From assembly GCA_041287425.1 (NCBI GenBank), contig JBEULG010000007.1, positions 62,001 to 126,000 of the forward strand: a stretch of 64,000 nucleotides of DNA. The letters run 5' to 3'. The position numbers and the translations under genes were made by a program. Below the pieces are notes generated by a model, which saw only the letters and a program-made list of their open reading frames with translations, had not been told where the DNA came from and did no database searches. This stretch comes from JAFGSI01 sp041287425. GTDB taxonomy: Bacteria; Chloroflexota; Anaerolineae; Anaerolineales; Villigracilaceae. Shown here piece after piece: positions 33,082 to 41,423 of this stretch (position 1 is its first letter; each line of letters starts with the position of its first letter).

Positions 33082-33196
33082 ATGTGTCATTGCGAGGCGG
33101 CGATGTATGCCGCCGAAGCAATCTCCATGCGAGTCGGGGATTGCTTCGGGTTTCGATACGCCCCTGCGGGGCTACTCAACCCTCGCAATGACACAT
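33082..33196. repeat. 115-bp MITE-like element (CATTGCGAGG type)
   Basis: Perfect 16-bp terminal inverted repeats, ATGTGTCATTGCGAGG (33082) and CCTCGCAATGACACAT (33181-33196), enclose CCGAAGCAATC and its complement GATTGCTTCGG. The element is non-coding and sits between gcvH and gcvPA. The TCATTGCGAGG...GAAGCAATC type is widespread in bacterial genomes. A decayed relative is at about 56382-56503. Confidence 0.85.
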
Positions 33197-33199
33197 GAA

Positions 33200-33577
33200 C
33201 TAATGCGCTCTTTCTTCGCAATACTTTTCGTAGGCGGCGGCGTCCATCAGGCCGGAGGGGTCGCCGCCTTCGATTTGGACCATCCAGCCGGCGCCGTAGG
33301 GGTCGCTGTTGAGGCTTTCGGGGGCGTTGACCAGGTCTTCGTTGACGGCGACGACTTTGCCGCTCACCGGGGAGTAGGATTCGGCTGCCGCTTTGACCGA
33401 TTCAACCGAGGCAATCGCCTTGCCCGGCTCGACCTGCTCGCCCACGCCGACGGTAATTTCGACGAAGACGATGTCGGAGAGTTGGGACTGGGCGTAATCG
33501 GTCAGGCCGGCCTTACCGGTGGCCGGGTCGAACCATTCATCGGTTTTGGTGTATTTGAGGTGGGAAGGAATGTTCAT
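33200..33577 (-). CDS. gcvH: Glycine cleavage system H protein
   Basis: A 125-residue lipoyl carrier protein that shuttles the aminomethyl intermediate between P, T and L proteins. The lipoylated Lys lies in SVESVKAAAES (about residue 60). HLKYTKTDEWFD and LNSDPYGAGWMVQIE are standard. AAGGAGACC precedes the ATG. It is the first intact gcv gene downstream of the riboswitch, but a repeat-flanked insertion separates the two. The T protein gene is not in the window. Confidence 0.96.
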   Translation of the reverse strand: MNIPSHLKYTKTDEWFDPATGKAGLTDYAQSQLSDIVFVEITVGVGEQVEPGKAIASVESVKAAAESYSPVSGKVVAVNEDLVNAPESLNSDPYGAGWMVQIEGGDPSGLMDAAAYEKYCEERAH

Positions 33578-33600
33578 TTTGGGGTCTCCTTATAGTTTTT

Positions 33601-33683
33601 TGAACCGCCAAGGCGCAAAGACGCCAAGGCTGGAAACAGTTCGCCGAGTTTTGAACCGCCAAGGCGCAAAGACGCCGAGAAAA
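33601..33683. repeat. Two copies of AACCGCCAAGGCGCAAAGACGCC repeat
   Basis: Nearly identical 24-25-bp units start at 33601 and 33654, separated by about 28 bp, between gcvH and the broken GxxExxY gene. An inverted copy lies at about 34118-34139 on the far side of that gene. Confidence 0.85.
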
Positions 33684-33687
33684 GAAT

Positions 33688-34079
33688 TTACACGGTCAGT
33701 ATCACACGTTTGATACCTTGTTTCAACACAGGGACATTGAAGTTTATCAACAAGCCGAGTTGAAAGCCTGTTTCAGGTAGGATAACATTTGCGCCTGGTG
33801 GATGGGGGCAAGCATCTCGACGGCTTTCAATTCTACCGGTAATGTCTCTGCGACAAGCAAGTCGAGACGGCCCTCTCCGACCGGATGACCGCGGTATTGC
33901 ACTGCAATCTTGTATTGGCGCTGAAATGGAATTGTTTGAAAACCCAATTCAACGCACATAGCCTCTTCATACACGCTTTCCACGTAGCCTGGTCCGAGAG
34001 CGCGGTGAACCGCAATGGCTGCGCCAATGACTTTGCGCGCTAAATCATCGAGTTCTGAACTTGGCTCCCGCAGATTCAT
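33688..34079 (-). pseudogene. GxxExxY-family protein gene, frameshifted near 3' end
   Basis: The first 110 codons (34079 to the stop at 33747) encode a GxxExxY protein, a PD-(D/E)XK-like family. GYVESVYEEAM contains the name motif, and GEGRLDLLV and LPVELKAVEML form the putative nuclease core. The frame then ends in AFNSAC and a stop, while the other frame continues with FQLGLLINFNVPVLKQGIKR to a stop at 33688. This is the normal C-terminus of the family. A small deletion near 33765-33770 therefore broke the frame. Inverted repeats flank the gene. An assembly error cannot be excluded. Confidence 0.85.
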
Positions 34080-34099
34080 GACCGTATTCCTTGGCGTCT

Positions 34100-34139
34100 C
34101 CAAAAATGACTCCGCGTTTTGGCGTCTTGGCGGTTCGAA
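34100..34139. repeat. Inverted copy of the CCGCCAAGACGCC repeat
   Basis: GGCGTCTTGGCGGTTCGAAC (about 34120-34139), with a partial TGGCGTCTCC copy just before it, is the reverse complement of the units at 33601 and 33654. It lies immediately 3' (in the direction of transcription) of the riboswitch terminator, so the repeat-flanked cassette begins exactly at the terminator. Confidence 0.8.
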
Positions 34140-34142
34140 CAG

Positions 34143-34172
34143 AAAAAGGCGCACGATTCATCATCATGCGCC
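34143..34172 (-). terminator. Riboswitch expression-platform terminator
   Basis: A 10-bp stem (34148-34157 with 34163-34172, one G-T wobble) and a 5-nt loop are followed by five Ts on the minus strand. The 5' arm shares two bases with the 3' strand of the aptamer-2 P1 helix. That overlap fits a glycine-ON switch in which ligand-stabilised P1 weakens the terminator. Confidence 0.85.
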
Positions 34173-34480
34173 TCTGTAAAAGACCTGAGAGATTCGTTTA
34201 GTCTGTTAGTCATCAGTCTCATCGTCGTCAGTCTCATAGTCGCCAGGCTCCGGCTCAAAGGCTACCCGCCTCTCGACTATCAGACTATCAGACTCCTCGA
34301 CTATCAGACTCTTCGACTAAACTTGCCCCGTCGGTGTCCCTTGCGATGATAACATCCCCGCAAGGGGACTTTCCAGAGGAATGCGGCGCAGGGTCCTTTT
34401 GCCTGAGAGTTTCGCCCGCGCTCGCCAGTCTGCGGGCTTGCCCCTTCGGCGCTCCTTGAGGAGTCTCTTCCCTGTCGCCG
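34171..34480 (-). ncRNA. Tandem glycine riboswitch
   Basis: Aptamer 1 (about 34385-34480) has the canonical core on the minus strand: GGGAAGAGACTCC, GCGCCGAAGGGGCAA and AAACTCTCAGGCAAAAGGAC. A 6-nt linker leads to aptamer 2 (34171-34379). Its P1 is CCTCTG/CAGAGG, it has a long P2 hairpin, then ACACCGACGGGGCAAG and ATCTCTCAGGT. Its P3 is closed by GTTTAGTC (34315-34322) with GACTAAAC (34196-34203) around about 111 nt of GACTATCAGAC-type repeats. The expected AAAGGAC near the 3' end reads CTTTTAC, so aptamer 2 may be impaired. It should control gcvH-gcvPA-gcvPB. Confidence 0.9.
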
Positions 34481-34500
34481 TTCGTTTGTCGAGCGTACTC

Positions 34501-34529
34501 ATTGTAAGAGGAAGAGGAACGAGAGTCAA
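34501..34529 (-). promoter_or_regulatory. gcv operon promoter
   Basis: TTGACT (34524-34529) and TACAAT (34501-34506) are 17 bp apart on the minus strand, directly in front of aptamer 1. The transcript would begin about 14 nt before the first conserved riboswitch bases. Confidence 0.85.
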
Positions 34530-34597
34530 GTTAAAAATGGGACCCAAAGAGAAAAACCGGCGCCTTGTCGCGCCGGTCGGTTTGGAACGGCATGACC

Positions 34598-35041
34598 TCA
34601 AACGCTTGTCAGCGTGCCGCGCACCCAGTCGCCGATGAGCCAGTATTTGAAATCCTGACCTTGATTGGCCTGGATTCCACCTACAATCCCATAAATGACG
34701 GCTACCAGGGGCATGGCGGAGATGAGGAGAGCCAGGGGGATGCACAATAGGCCGATGAGCACCGCCGACAAAATGCCGGTCATGGTCCAGGCAATGCCTG
34801 TCAGCACGCCGCCGCCCACCCACCAGACAAGTTGAAAGACGAAGGCTTGCATGGATTGGTAAGCCACATAGCGCGAGCGGTCTTTATAGACCAGGTAGAT
34901 AATCAGGGCTGCAATCGGGCCGGCAAATCCGGTGAACAGGTTGAGCAAAACGCTCAGGTGCGCCAGCATAGCCCATGTGCGCTCATCGGAATTCGACAAA
35001 GGGGCCGGGGGAACAGCGGGCGGATAAGATGGTTCTGTCAT
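34598..35041 (-). CDS. DUF4870/Tic20-like membrane protein
   Basis: A 147-residue membrane protein. A Pro-rich N-terminus leads to DERTWAMLAHLSVLLN and then KDRSRYVAYQSMQAFVFQ, the DUF4870 hallmark (loop and HSxQALxFQ-like helix), with four hydrophobic segments. The start at 35041 is chosen for its 7-nt spacing to AGGAG; 35047 would be too close. It lies just upstream of the gcv promoter but ends before it. A smaller relative is at 35274-35585. Family function is unknown. Confidence 0.82.
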   Translation of the reverse strand: MTEPSYPPAVPPAPLSNSDERTWAMLAHLSVLLNLFTGFAGPIAALIIYLVYKDRSRYVAYQSMQAFVFQLVWWVGGGVLTGIAWTMTGILSAVLIGLLCIPLALLISAMPLVAVIYGIVGGIQANQGQDFKYWLIGDWVRGTLTSV

Positions 35042-35109
35042 GGTCATTCTCCTGAAAAGGTCAACTTCACATTGTCTGCAAACACTTACGCCGTCCACGC
35101 GAGAAGGTT

Positions 35110-35259
35110 GCGGGTTTCGGCGGGGAATTTTGTCCCCCGCCTCACCTGTGCCTGCGGCGCAGGCAGTTCATGAAAGCCGGCTGTAAGCCGACCCCGGGGT
35201 CCTTTAAACTCTAAAGTGAAACCAATCAAGGCCCGTGCGTGAGCACAGGCCTTGATCGC
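35110..35259. repeat. Composite palindrome cluster and hairpin
   Basis: In order: GGCGGGGAATTTTGTCCCCCGCC (near 35116), GCCTGCGGCGCAGGC, CCGGCTGTAAGCCG, GACCCCGGGGTC, then a 9-bp-arm hairpin ATCAAGGCC/GGCCTTGAT (about 35227-35259) just after the stop of the 35274 gene. The last is a likely terminator for that gene. The others resemble the palindromes at 10379 and 13138. Confidence 0.7.
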
Positions 35260-35273
35260 ATTTCTTGCCGAAG

Positions 35274-35585
35274 TTACACCCAGCCCTGCTTTTTGATGAA
35301 GTCCGTGACGACAGGGATGGTCACGTACTCACCCTGGTAGGCCTTGATGCCCCAGTAGATCATGACGAGGAACAAGATGCTCCCGCAGCCAAGCGTAACG
35401 GTCGCCAAAATCGTCAGCACAACGGTTACGGCAAGGGATTGGACAGCATGGAATTTCAAGAAGGGGCGGTTCTTCTTGTCCTCCATCAATAGAATGATGA
35501 TGGCGATAATCGGAAAGAGATACGCCAGTAAAGCCCATAACTTGTCATCCTGGGTAATTTCGGGGGCGATCGGTTGTTCGCTCAT
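35274..35585 (-). CDS. Small DUF4870-like membrane protein
   Basis: A 103-residue membrane protein preceded by AAAGGAGGAAACG, a very strong ribosome site that fixes the start at 35585. DDKLWALLAYLFPIIAIIIL, then KKNRPFLKFHAVQSLAVTVV, is the DUF4870 pattern (soluble loop with FHAxQSL). Three hydrophobic segments are visible. It is related in plan to the 34598-35041 protein but is shorter. No function is assigned. Confidence 0.82.
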   Translation of the reverse strand: MSEQPIAPEITQDDKLWALLAYLFPIIAIIILLMEDKKNRPFLKFHAVQSLAVTVVLTILATVTLGCGSILFLVMIYWGIKAYQGEYVTIPVVTDFIKKQGWV

Positions 35586-35728
35586 CGTTTCCTCCTTTGG
35601 ATTTTTTAGGAATTTTTGATATTGTACATCCAAAGTGGACAAAAAGCAACCGAATTAACGCCGCTTAAGTACTACTGGCCGCACGCCGGCGCGTTCATCT
35701 TTCGGACAAATCGAAGTAAAATCAGGCC

Positions 35729-36673
35729 ATGAGCAACCTTCCCCGCGTTGTCTTCATGGGATCGCCGGACTTCGCCGTCCCGACGCTGGAGGCGCTGGCG
35801 GCGCGTTACCCGCTCGTCGGCGTGGTGACCCAGCCCGACCGTCCGGCCGGGCGCGGCGGGACCCTCAAGCCGCCCGCCGTCAAAGAGGCCGCTCTGCGCC
35901 TCGGCCTGCCTGTCATCCAGCCGGAGAAACTCCGCCAGCCCGAAGCAATGGCGCAACTGCGCGCCTGGGCGCCCGACCTGATTGTGGTGGCCGCCTTCGG
36001 GCAGATTCTGCGCGCCGAGGTGCTCGACCTGCCGCCCTTCGGCTGTATCAACGTCCACGCTTCGCTGCTGCCGCGCTGGCGCGGCGCGGCGCCCATCCAG
36101 GCCGCAATTTTGGCGGGAGACTCCGAGACCGGCGTCACCATCATGAAGATGGACGCCGGGGTGGATACCGGCCCGATTCTCAGTCAGCGCGCCCTTCCCA
36201 TCGCCCCCGATGAGACCGGCGGCTCGCTCTTTGCAAAACTCTCCCGTCTCGGCGCCGACCTGTTGCTCGAAACCCTGCCGCGCTATCTGAGCGGCGAACT
36301 CGTCCCCCGGCCGCAACCTGAAGAAGGCGTCACCTACGCGCCGATGCTAAAGAAGGAAGACGGCCTGCTCGATTTCAGCCAGCCGGCTGCGGCGCTCGAA
36401 CGGCGCGTCCGGGCGATGAACCCCTGGCCGGGGGCCTACTTCGAGTGGCGCGGCGCGCCGCTCAAGGTGCTGCGCGCCCGCGTCGGCCAGGCACAAAGCC
36501 CGGGCACGGGAAGCAGGCTGACGGTCGAGGGACGCCCCGCCCTCGGCTGCGGGGAGGGGATTCTCATCCTCGAGGAAGTCCAACCGGCGGGCAAAAAGCC
36601 CATGCCCGGCAAGGCTTTCCTGGCCGGGGCCAGGGAGTGGACAACATCACTATCAGACCAGGAGACTATCTGA
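35729..36673 (+). CDS. fmt: Methionyl-tRNA formyltransferase
   Basis: A 314-residue enzyme that formylates initiator Met-tRNA using 10-formyl-THF. The catalytic Asn-His pair lies in INVHASLLPRWRGAAP and the Asp in MDAGVDTGPIL. There is no Shine-Dalgarno; a -10 TAAAAT at 35717-35722 is 6 nt before the ATG, so the mRNA may be leaderless (the -35, TTCATC, is weak). The last residues (TSLSDQETI) come from an ACTATCAGACC-type repeat that also supplies AGGAG for glpK. The stop and the glpK ATG are 2 nt apart. def is not adjacent. Confidence 0.95.
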   Translation: MSNLPRVVFMGSPDFAVPTLEALAARYPLVGVVTQPDRPAGRGGTLKPPAVKEAALRLGLPVIQPEKLRQPEAMAQLRAWAPDLIVVAAFGQILRAEVLDLPPFGCINVHASLLPRWRGAAPIQAAILAGDSETGVTIMKMDAGVDTGPILSQRALPIAPDETGGSLFAKLSRLGADLLLETLPRYLSGELVPRPQPEEGVTYAPMLKKEDGLLDFSQPAAALERRVRAMNPWPGAYFEWRGAPLKVLRARVGQAQSPGTGSRLTVEGRPALGCGEGILILEEVQPAGKKPMPGKAFLAGAREWTTSLSDQETI

Positions 36674-36675
36674 CT

Positions 36676-38163
<1,488 letters not shown>

Positions 38164-38224
38164 TGTGTCGGTGCGGGGCGCGAAGCAGCCTGGAAATGCG
38201 GGCCGTCGTCAGGAATCGCAGGGA

Positions 38225-38254
38225 TTGACGCCGGTTCGGGTGGGATGGTAAGAT
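38225..38254 (+). promoter_or_regulatory. Promoter placing transcript start at an ATG
   Basis: TTGACG (38225-38230) and TAAGAT (38249-38254) are 18 bp apart. Six nucleotides separate the -10 from the ATG at 38261, so the predicted first transcribed base is the A of that codon. Confidence 0.65.
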
Positions 38255-38260
38255 GATCGC

Positions 38261-39529
38261 ATGTATTTACGCGGCTCTAGGTGGAGTATGCGTCAGCGCA
38301 GGCGGCGGCCGGTCAACTGGTTCGCGGTCGTGGTCCTTTTGGCGCTGATCGCTTTCTTTACTTACTTCAATGTGGCCATCGTTCCGACCATTCCCCAGCC
38401 TTTCGTGCCGACCCCCACGCCCACGCGCAATCCAGAGTCCTATCTCAGCGAGGCGCAGACGCTGTTCGATCAGGGGAAACTCTTGCAGGCGATTGCCGTC
38501 TATGAGGAGGTCATCCGCCTGACCCCTAGCGACGCTGGCCTGTACGTCTCGCTGGCGCGCGTCCAACTGTTCGCCGGTCAACCGGCGGAGGCGCTGCAAA
38601 ACGCCGAACGCGCCCTGCTGCTGGAGCGTGATAATTCGATGGCGCATGCCCTGCGGGGGGCGGCGCTGACTCAGTTGGGGGACTATCTGATGGCCGAGAG
38701 CGCCCTGCAGCGCGCCCTGGAACTCGAACCCAACAACGGCATCGCCCACGCCCTGTACGCCGAACTGCTCGGCAATATGTACCTCAACAATAGCGGACCT
38801 TTCAATGTCCTCGACCTGGCCATCGAGGAGTCGCGCCTGGGGGTGCAACTGGCGCCTTCTTCGATAGAAGCGCACCGGGCGCGCGGCTTCATCCTCGAAT
38901 TGACCGCCAATTACGAGGTGGCCATCCAGGAATACCAGCAGGCGATTGCCATCAATTCGAACATCCCCGAACTGCACCTGGCGCTGGGACGCACCTACCG
39001 CGTCACCGGTGTGCTGGATCGCGCCGTCGAGGAGTACACGCTGGCCAACACGCTCAACCCCTCGGACCCGCGGCCCGATTTGTACACCTCGCGGGTGTAT
39101 TTCTACACCGGCGAGTATGGGAAAGCGGCGCAATATGCCGAACAAGCCGTCAACGATGACCCGGCCGACGCTTATCTGCGCGGCAATTGGGGCGTGATTC
39201 TCTATCACAACCTGCAATGGCCAGACGCCGTGACGCAACTCGGCCTGGCGGTCAACGGCGGCGCAACCGACGATGGACGGACGATTGTCCCCCTCGTGCT
39301 GGATGGGTCGGATGGGCGGGTGACCGAGTATTTCTTCACCTACGCGCTCGTCCTGGCGCGGCTGAATCGCTGCAGCGAAGCCTTGCCAGTGGCGCAGTTG
39401 ATTCTGACAGCAGTCCCAACCGATGATATCGCCGTTTACAATGCCCAGTTCGCCCTTGGCCTGTGCGAGCAGAGTTTGCAGTCTTCGCCGGGGGGACAGC
39501 CGTCGAACGCTACCGAGACATCCCCATGA
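38261..39529 (+). CDS. Membrane-anchored TPR protein
   Basis: A 422-residue protein (413 if started at 38288). A basic N-terminus (RQRRRRPVNW) precedes one membrane segment (FAVVVLLALIAFFTYF) and a short linker with PTPTPTRNPESY. At least seven TPR-like units follow (such as AEALQNAERALLLERDNSMA, then AVEEYTLANTLNPSDPRPDL), so the repeats face outward. ATG 38261 lacks a ribosome site but sits exactly at a predicted transcript start; ATG 38288 has GGTGGAG almost touching it. The stop overlaps the start of a paralogous gene (ATGA). It may scaffold envelope complexes. Confidence 0.82.
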   Translation: MYLRGSRWSMRQRRRRPVNWFAVVVLLALIAFFTYFNVAIVPTIPQPFVPTPTPTRNPESYLSEAQTLFDQGKLLQAIAVYEEVIRLTPSDAGLYVSLARVQLFAGQPAEALQNAERALLLERDNSMAHALRGAALTQLGDYLMAESALQRALELEPNNGIAHALYAELLGNMYLNNSGPFNVLDLAIEESRLGVQLAPSSIEAHRARGFILELTANYEVAIQEYQQAIAINSNIPELHLALGRTYRVTGVLDRAVEEYTLANTLNPSDPRPDLYTSRVYFYTGEYGKAAQYAEQAVNDDPADAYLRGNWGVILYHNLQWPDAVTQLGLAVNGGATDDGRTIVPLVLDGSDGRVTEYFFTYALVLARLNRCSEALPVAQLILTAVPTDDIAVYNAQFALGLCEQSLQSSPGGQPSNATETSP

Positions 39530-40938
39530 AAGTCGTCCGCCGGCGCGCTTTGTTCCACGAACACAAGCGCTCGAACCTGTATCGGGTATTCATTCTGGTG
39601 GTGGTGATTCTGGCGGCTGCCTGGTTTGTGCGTGCCCTGGATAGCGGCGTCGTTCATCATCCTTTTCAACCCTCCCCTACGCCGACCCGCACGGCGCAGT
39701 CGTATGCTCTGGAAGGCGAAGCCTTCTTCGAAGCCGGTTACTTGGACGCCGCAATTGCCGCCTACCAGCAGGCGACTTTGGTGGACCCCTCGGCAGCCGA
39801 CTTGTGGGCCGAACTGGCGCGCATCCAGACGTATTCCTCCAGCCTCGAGACGACCGAACAGCAGCGCCGCGCCCGCCTCGAGGAGGCCCGTTTCTCCATT
39901 GAGCAGGCGGTCGCCCTGGCTCCTGATGACAGCACTGTCCATGCCATCCGCGCCCTGGTGTTGGATTGGAGCGCCAGCGCGGCCCAGAGCGAAGAAGACC
40001 GTCAGGCGCTGTTGATTCAGGCCGAGCAGGCGGCCACGCGGGCGCTGCAATTGGACAACCAGAACGTCCTGGCGCTGGCCTTCTATGCCGAGGTCCTGGT
40101 GGACCAGCAGAAGTGGTCACAGGCGGAGCAGGTCATCCTGCAGGCGGTAGCCCGCGATCCGACGCTCATGGACGTCCACCGCGTCTACGCCTATGTGCTC
40201 GAGTCGACCAGCCGTTACCGGCAGGCCATCGAAGAGTACAACCGGGCGATTGCCATCAACCCCAATCTGACCTTTCTCTACATTTCCGCCGGACTCAACT
40301 ACCGCCGCCTGGCTTTCGAAAGTCCCATTCAGGAACAGCGCGATCAACTCTACGCTCAGGCCCTCGAGTACTTTGACCGCGCGGCCCGCCTGAACGAGCA
40401 ACTCGGCATCCAGGATCCGCTCCCCTACGTTGCGATTGCCAAGACCTACTCCCAGCAGGGTGAGTTCTTCGCCGCCTCGCGGAATATGCTGGTGGCGATT
40501 TCGTTCGACACGACCAACCCCGACCTCTATGGGCAACTCGGCATCATCTACTTCAAGGCTCGCAATTACGAAGGTTCCATTCCGGCCTTGCAATGCGCCG
40601 TGCGCGGCTGCGACCCGGAGGTCAGTTGTCAGGCTCGTTTTGGGCAGTCCTGCCAGGGCGATGAGGGGGTGACGGTCGAAGGCCTGCCGCTTTCGCCCAA
40701 TACGGTCGTCTATTACTACACCTATGGCTCCGTGCTGGCGGCCCTCAGCCGGCCGCAGCAGAATTACTGTCCCGAGGCTGTGACCGTCTTGAACGAGGTC
40801 CGCGCCGCCTACGGCAGCGACCCCATCATCGCCGCCATCGTGGATGACGGCCTGCAGATTTGCGCCTCGCTGCAACAAACGCTGCGCCAATCCACGCCCG
40901 TACCGACTCCCACGCCGCTGCCGACTCCCGTCCCCTGA
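39526..40938 (+). CDS. Second membrane-anchored TPR protein
   Basis: A 470-residue paralogue of the preceding protein, coupled to it by a 4-nt ATGA overlap. It has an N-terminal membrane segment (RVFILVVVILAAAWFVRAL), a linker PTPTRTAQSYALEGEAFFEA, then TPR units through about residue 430 (for example YRQAIEEYNRAIAINPNL), and ends in a PTPTPLPTPVP tail. The tandem arrangement suggests a heteromeric pair on the cell surface. No enzymatic domain is visible. CIRCE-groESL follows after about 60 nt. Confidence 0.82.
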   Translation: MKVVRRRALFHEHKRSNLYRVFILVVVILAAAWFVRALDSGVVHHPFQPSPTPTRTAQSYALEGEAFFEAGYLDAAIAAYQQATLVDPSAADLWAELARIQTYSSSLETTEQQRRARLEEARFSIEQAVALAPDDSTVHAIRALVLDWSASAAQSEEDRQALLIQAEQAATRALQLDNQNVLALAFYAEVLVDQQKWSQAEQVILQAVARDPTLMDVHRVYAYVLESTSRYRQAIEEYNRAIAINPNLTFLYISAGLNYRRLAFESPIQEQRDQLYAQALEYFDRAARLNEQLGIQDPLPYVAIAKTYSQQGEFFAASRNMLVAISFDTTNPDLYGQLGIIYFKARNYEGSIPALQCAVRGCDPEVSCQARFGQSCQGDEGVTVEGLPLSPNTVVYYYTYGSVLAALSRPQQNYCPEAVTVLNEVRAAYGSDPIIAAIVDDGLQICASLQQTLRQSTPVPTPTPLPTPVP

Positions 40939-40997
40939 CGGCTGCCGGGCAGGGGGAAAGCAAATATCAGAATTTCGTTAATTTTTGCTCCTGCCTC

Positions 40998-41026
40998 TTG
41001 ACGCTGTTCACAAAGGCAAGTATCAT
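40998..41026 (+). promoter_or_regulatory. groESL promoter
   Basis: TTGACG (40998-41003) and TATCAT (41021-41026) are 17 bp apart. The CIRCE operator begins 5 nt further on, covering the transcript start. Confidence 0.85.
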
Positions 41027-41031
41027 AGCGT

Positions 41032-41058
41032 TTAGCACTCGAAGTCCAAGAGTGCTAA
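41032..41058 (+). promoter_or_regulatory. CIRCE operator (HrcA site)
   Basis: A perfect TTAGCACTC-N9-GAGTGCTAA inverted repeat. CIRCE is bound by the HrcA repressor, so groESL should be derepressed on heat shock. hrcA itself is not in the window. Confidence 0.97.
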
Positions 41059-41090
41059 TTTGCTGCGAAATCCATTTCAGGAGGCGAAGT

Positions 41091-41390
41091 ATGGCTCTTA
41101 ATCTCAAACCCCTCGGCAACCGCGTGGTGGTCGAACCCATCGAACAGGAAGAGGTCACCGCCGGCGGTATCGTTCTTCCCGAAACGGCCAAGGAGAAGCC
41201 TCAACAGGGCGTCATCTTGGCGATTGGCCCCGGCGCGCGCGACGAAGACGGCAAGCGCATCGCCATGGATGTCGCTGTGGGCGACAAGGTGCTCTACGCC
41301 AAGTATTCGGGCACCGAGGTCAAAGTGGAAGGCAAAAAATTGCTCATCCTGCGCGAGGAAGACATCCTGGCCATCATCGAGGGCAAGTAA
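41091..41390 (+). CDS. groES: Co-chaperonin GroES
   Basis: A 99-residue 10-kDa chaperonin that caps the GroEL ring. LGNRVVVEPIEQEEVTAGGI, with the mobile loop, and AVGDKVLYAKYSGTEVKVEG are standard. CAGGAGGCG precedes the ATG. It is directly under promoter and CIRCE control and is followed after 33 nt by groEL. Confidence 0.97.
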   Translation: MALNLKPLGNRVVVEPIEQEEVTAGGIVLPETAKEKPQQGVILAIGPGARDEDGKRIAMDVAVGDKVLYAKYSGTEVKVEGKKLLILREEDILAIIEGK

Positions 41391-41423
41391 CCCCAATCTT
41401 GTGAAATCATGGAGGAATAACCT

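Noticed and set aside
30226..33577. gcvT within the glycine cleavage cluster
   Set aside because: All frames around gcvH, gcvPA and gcvPB were considered and none encodes an aminomethyltransferase. It must lie elsewhere.
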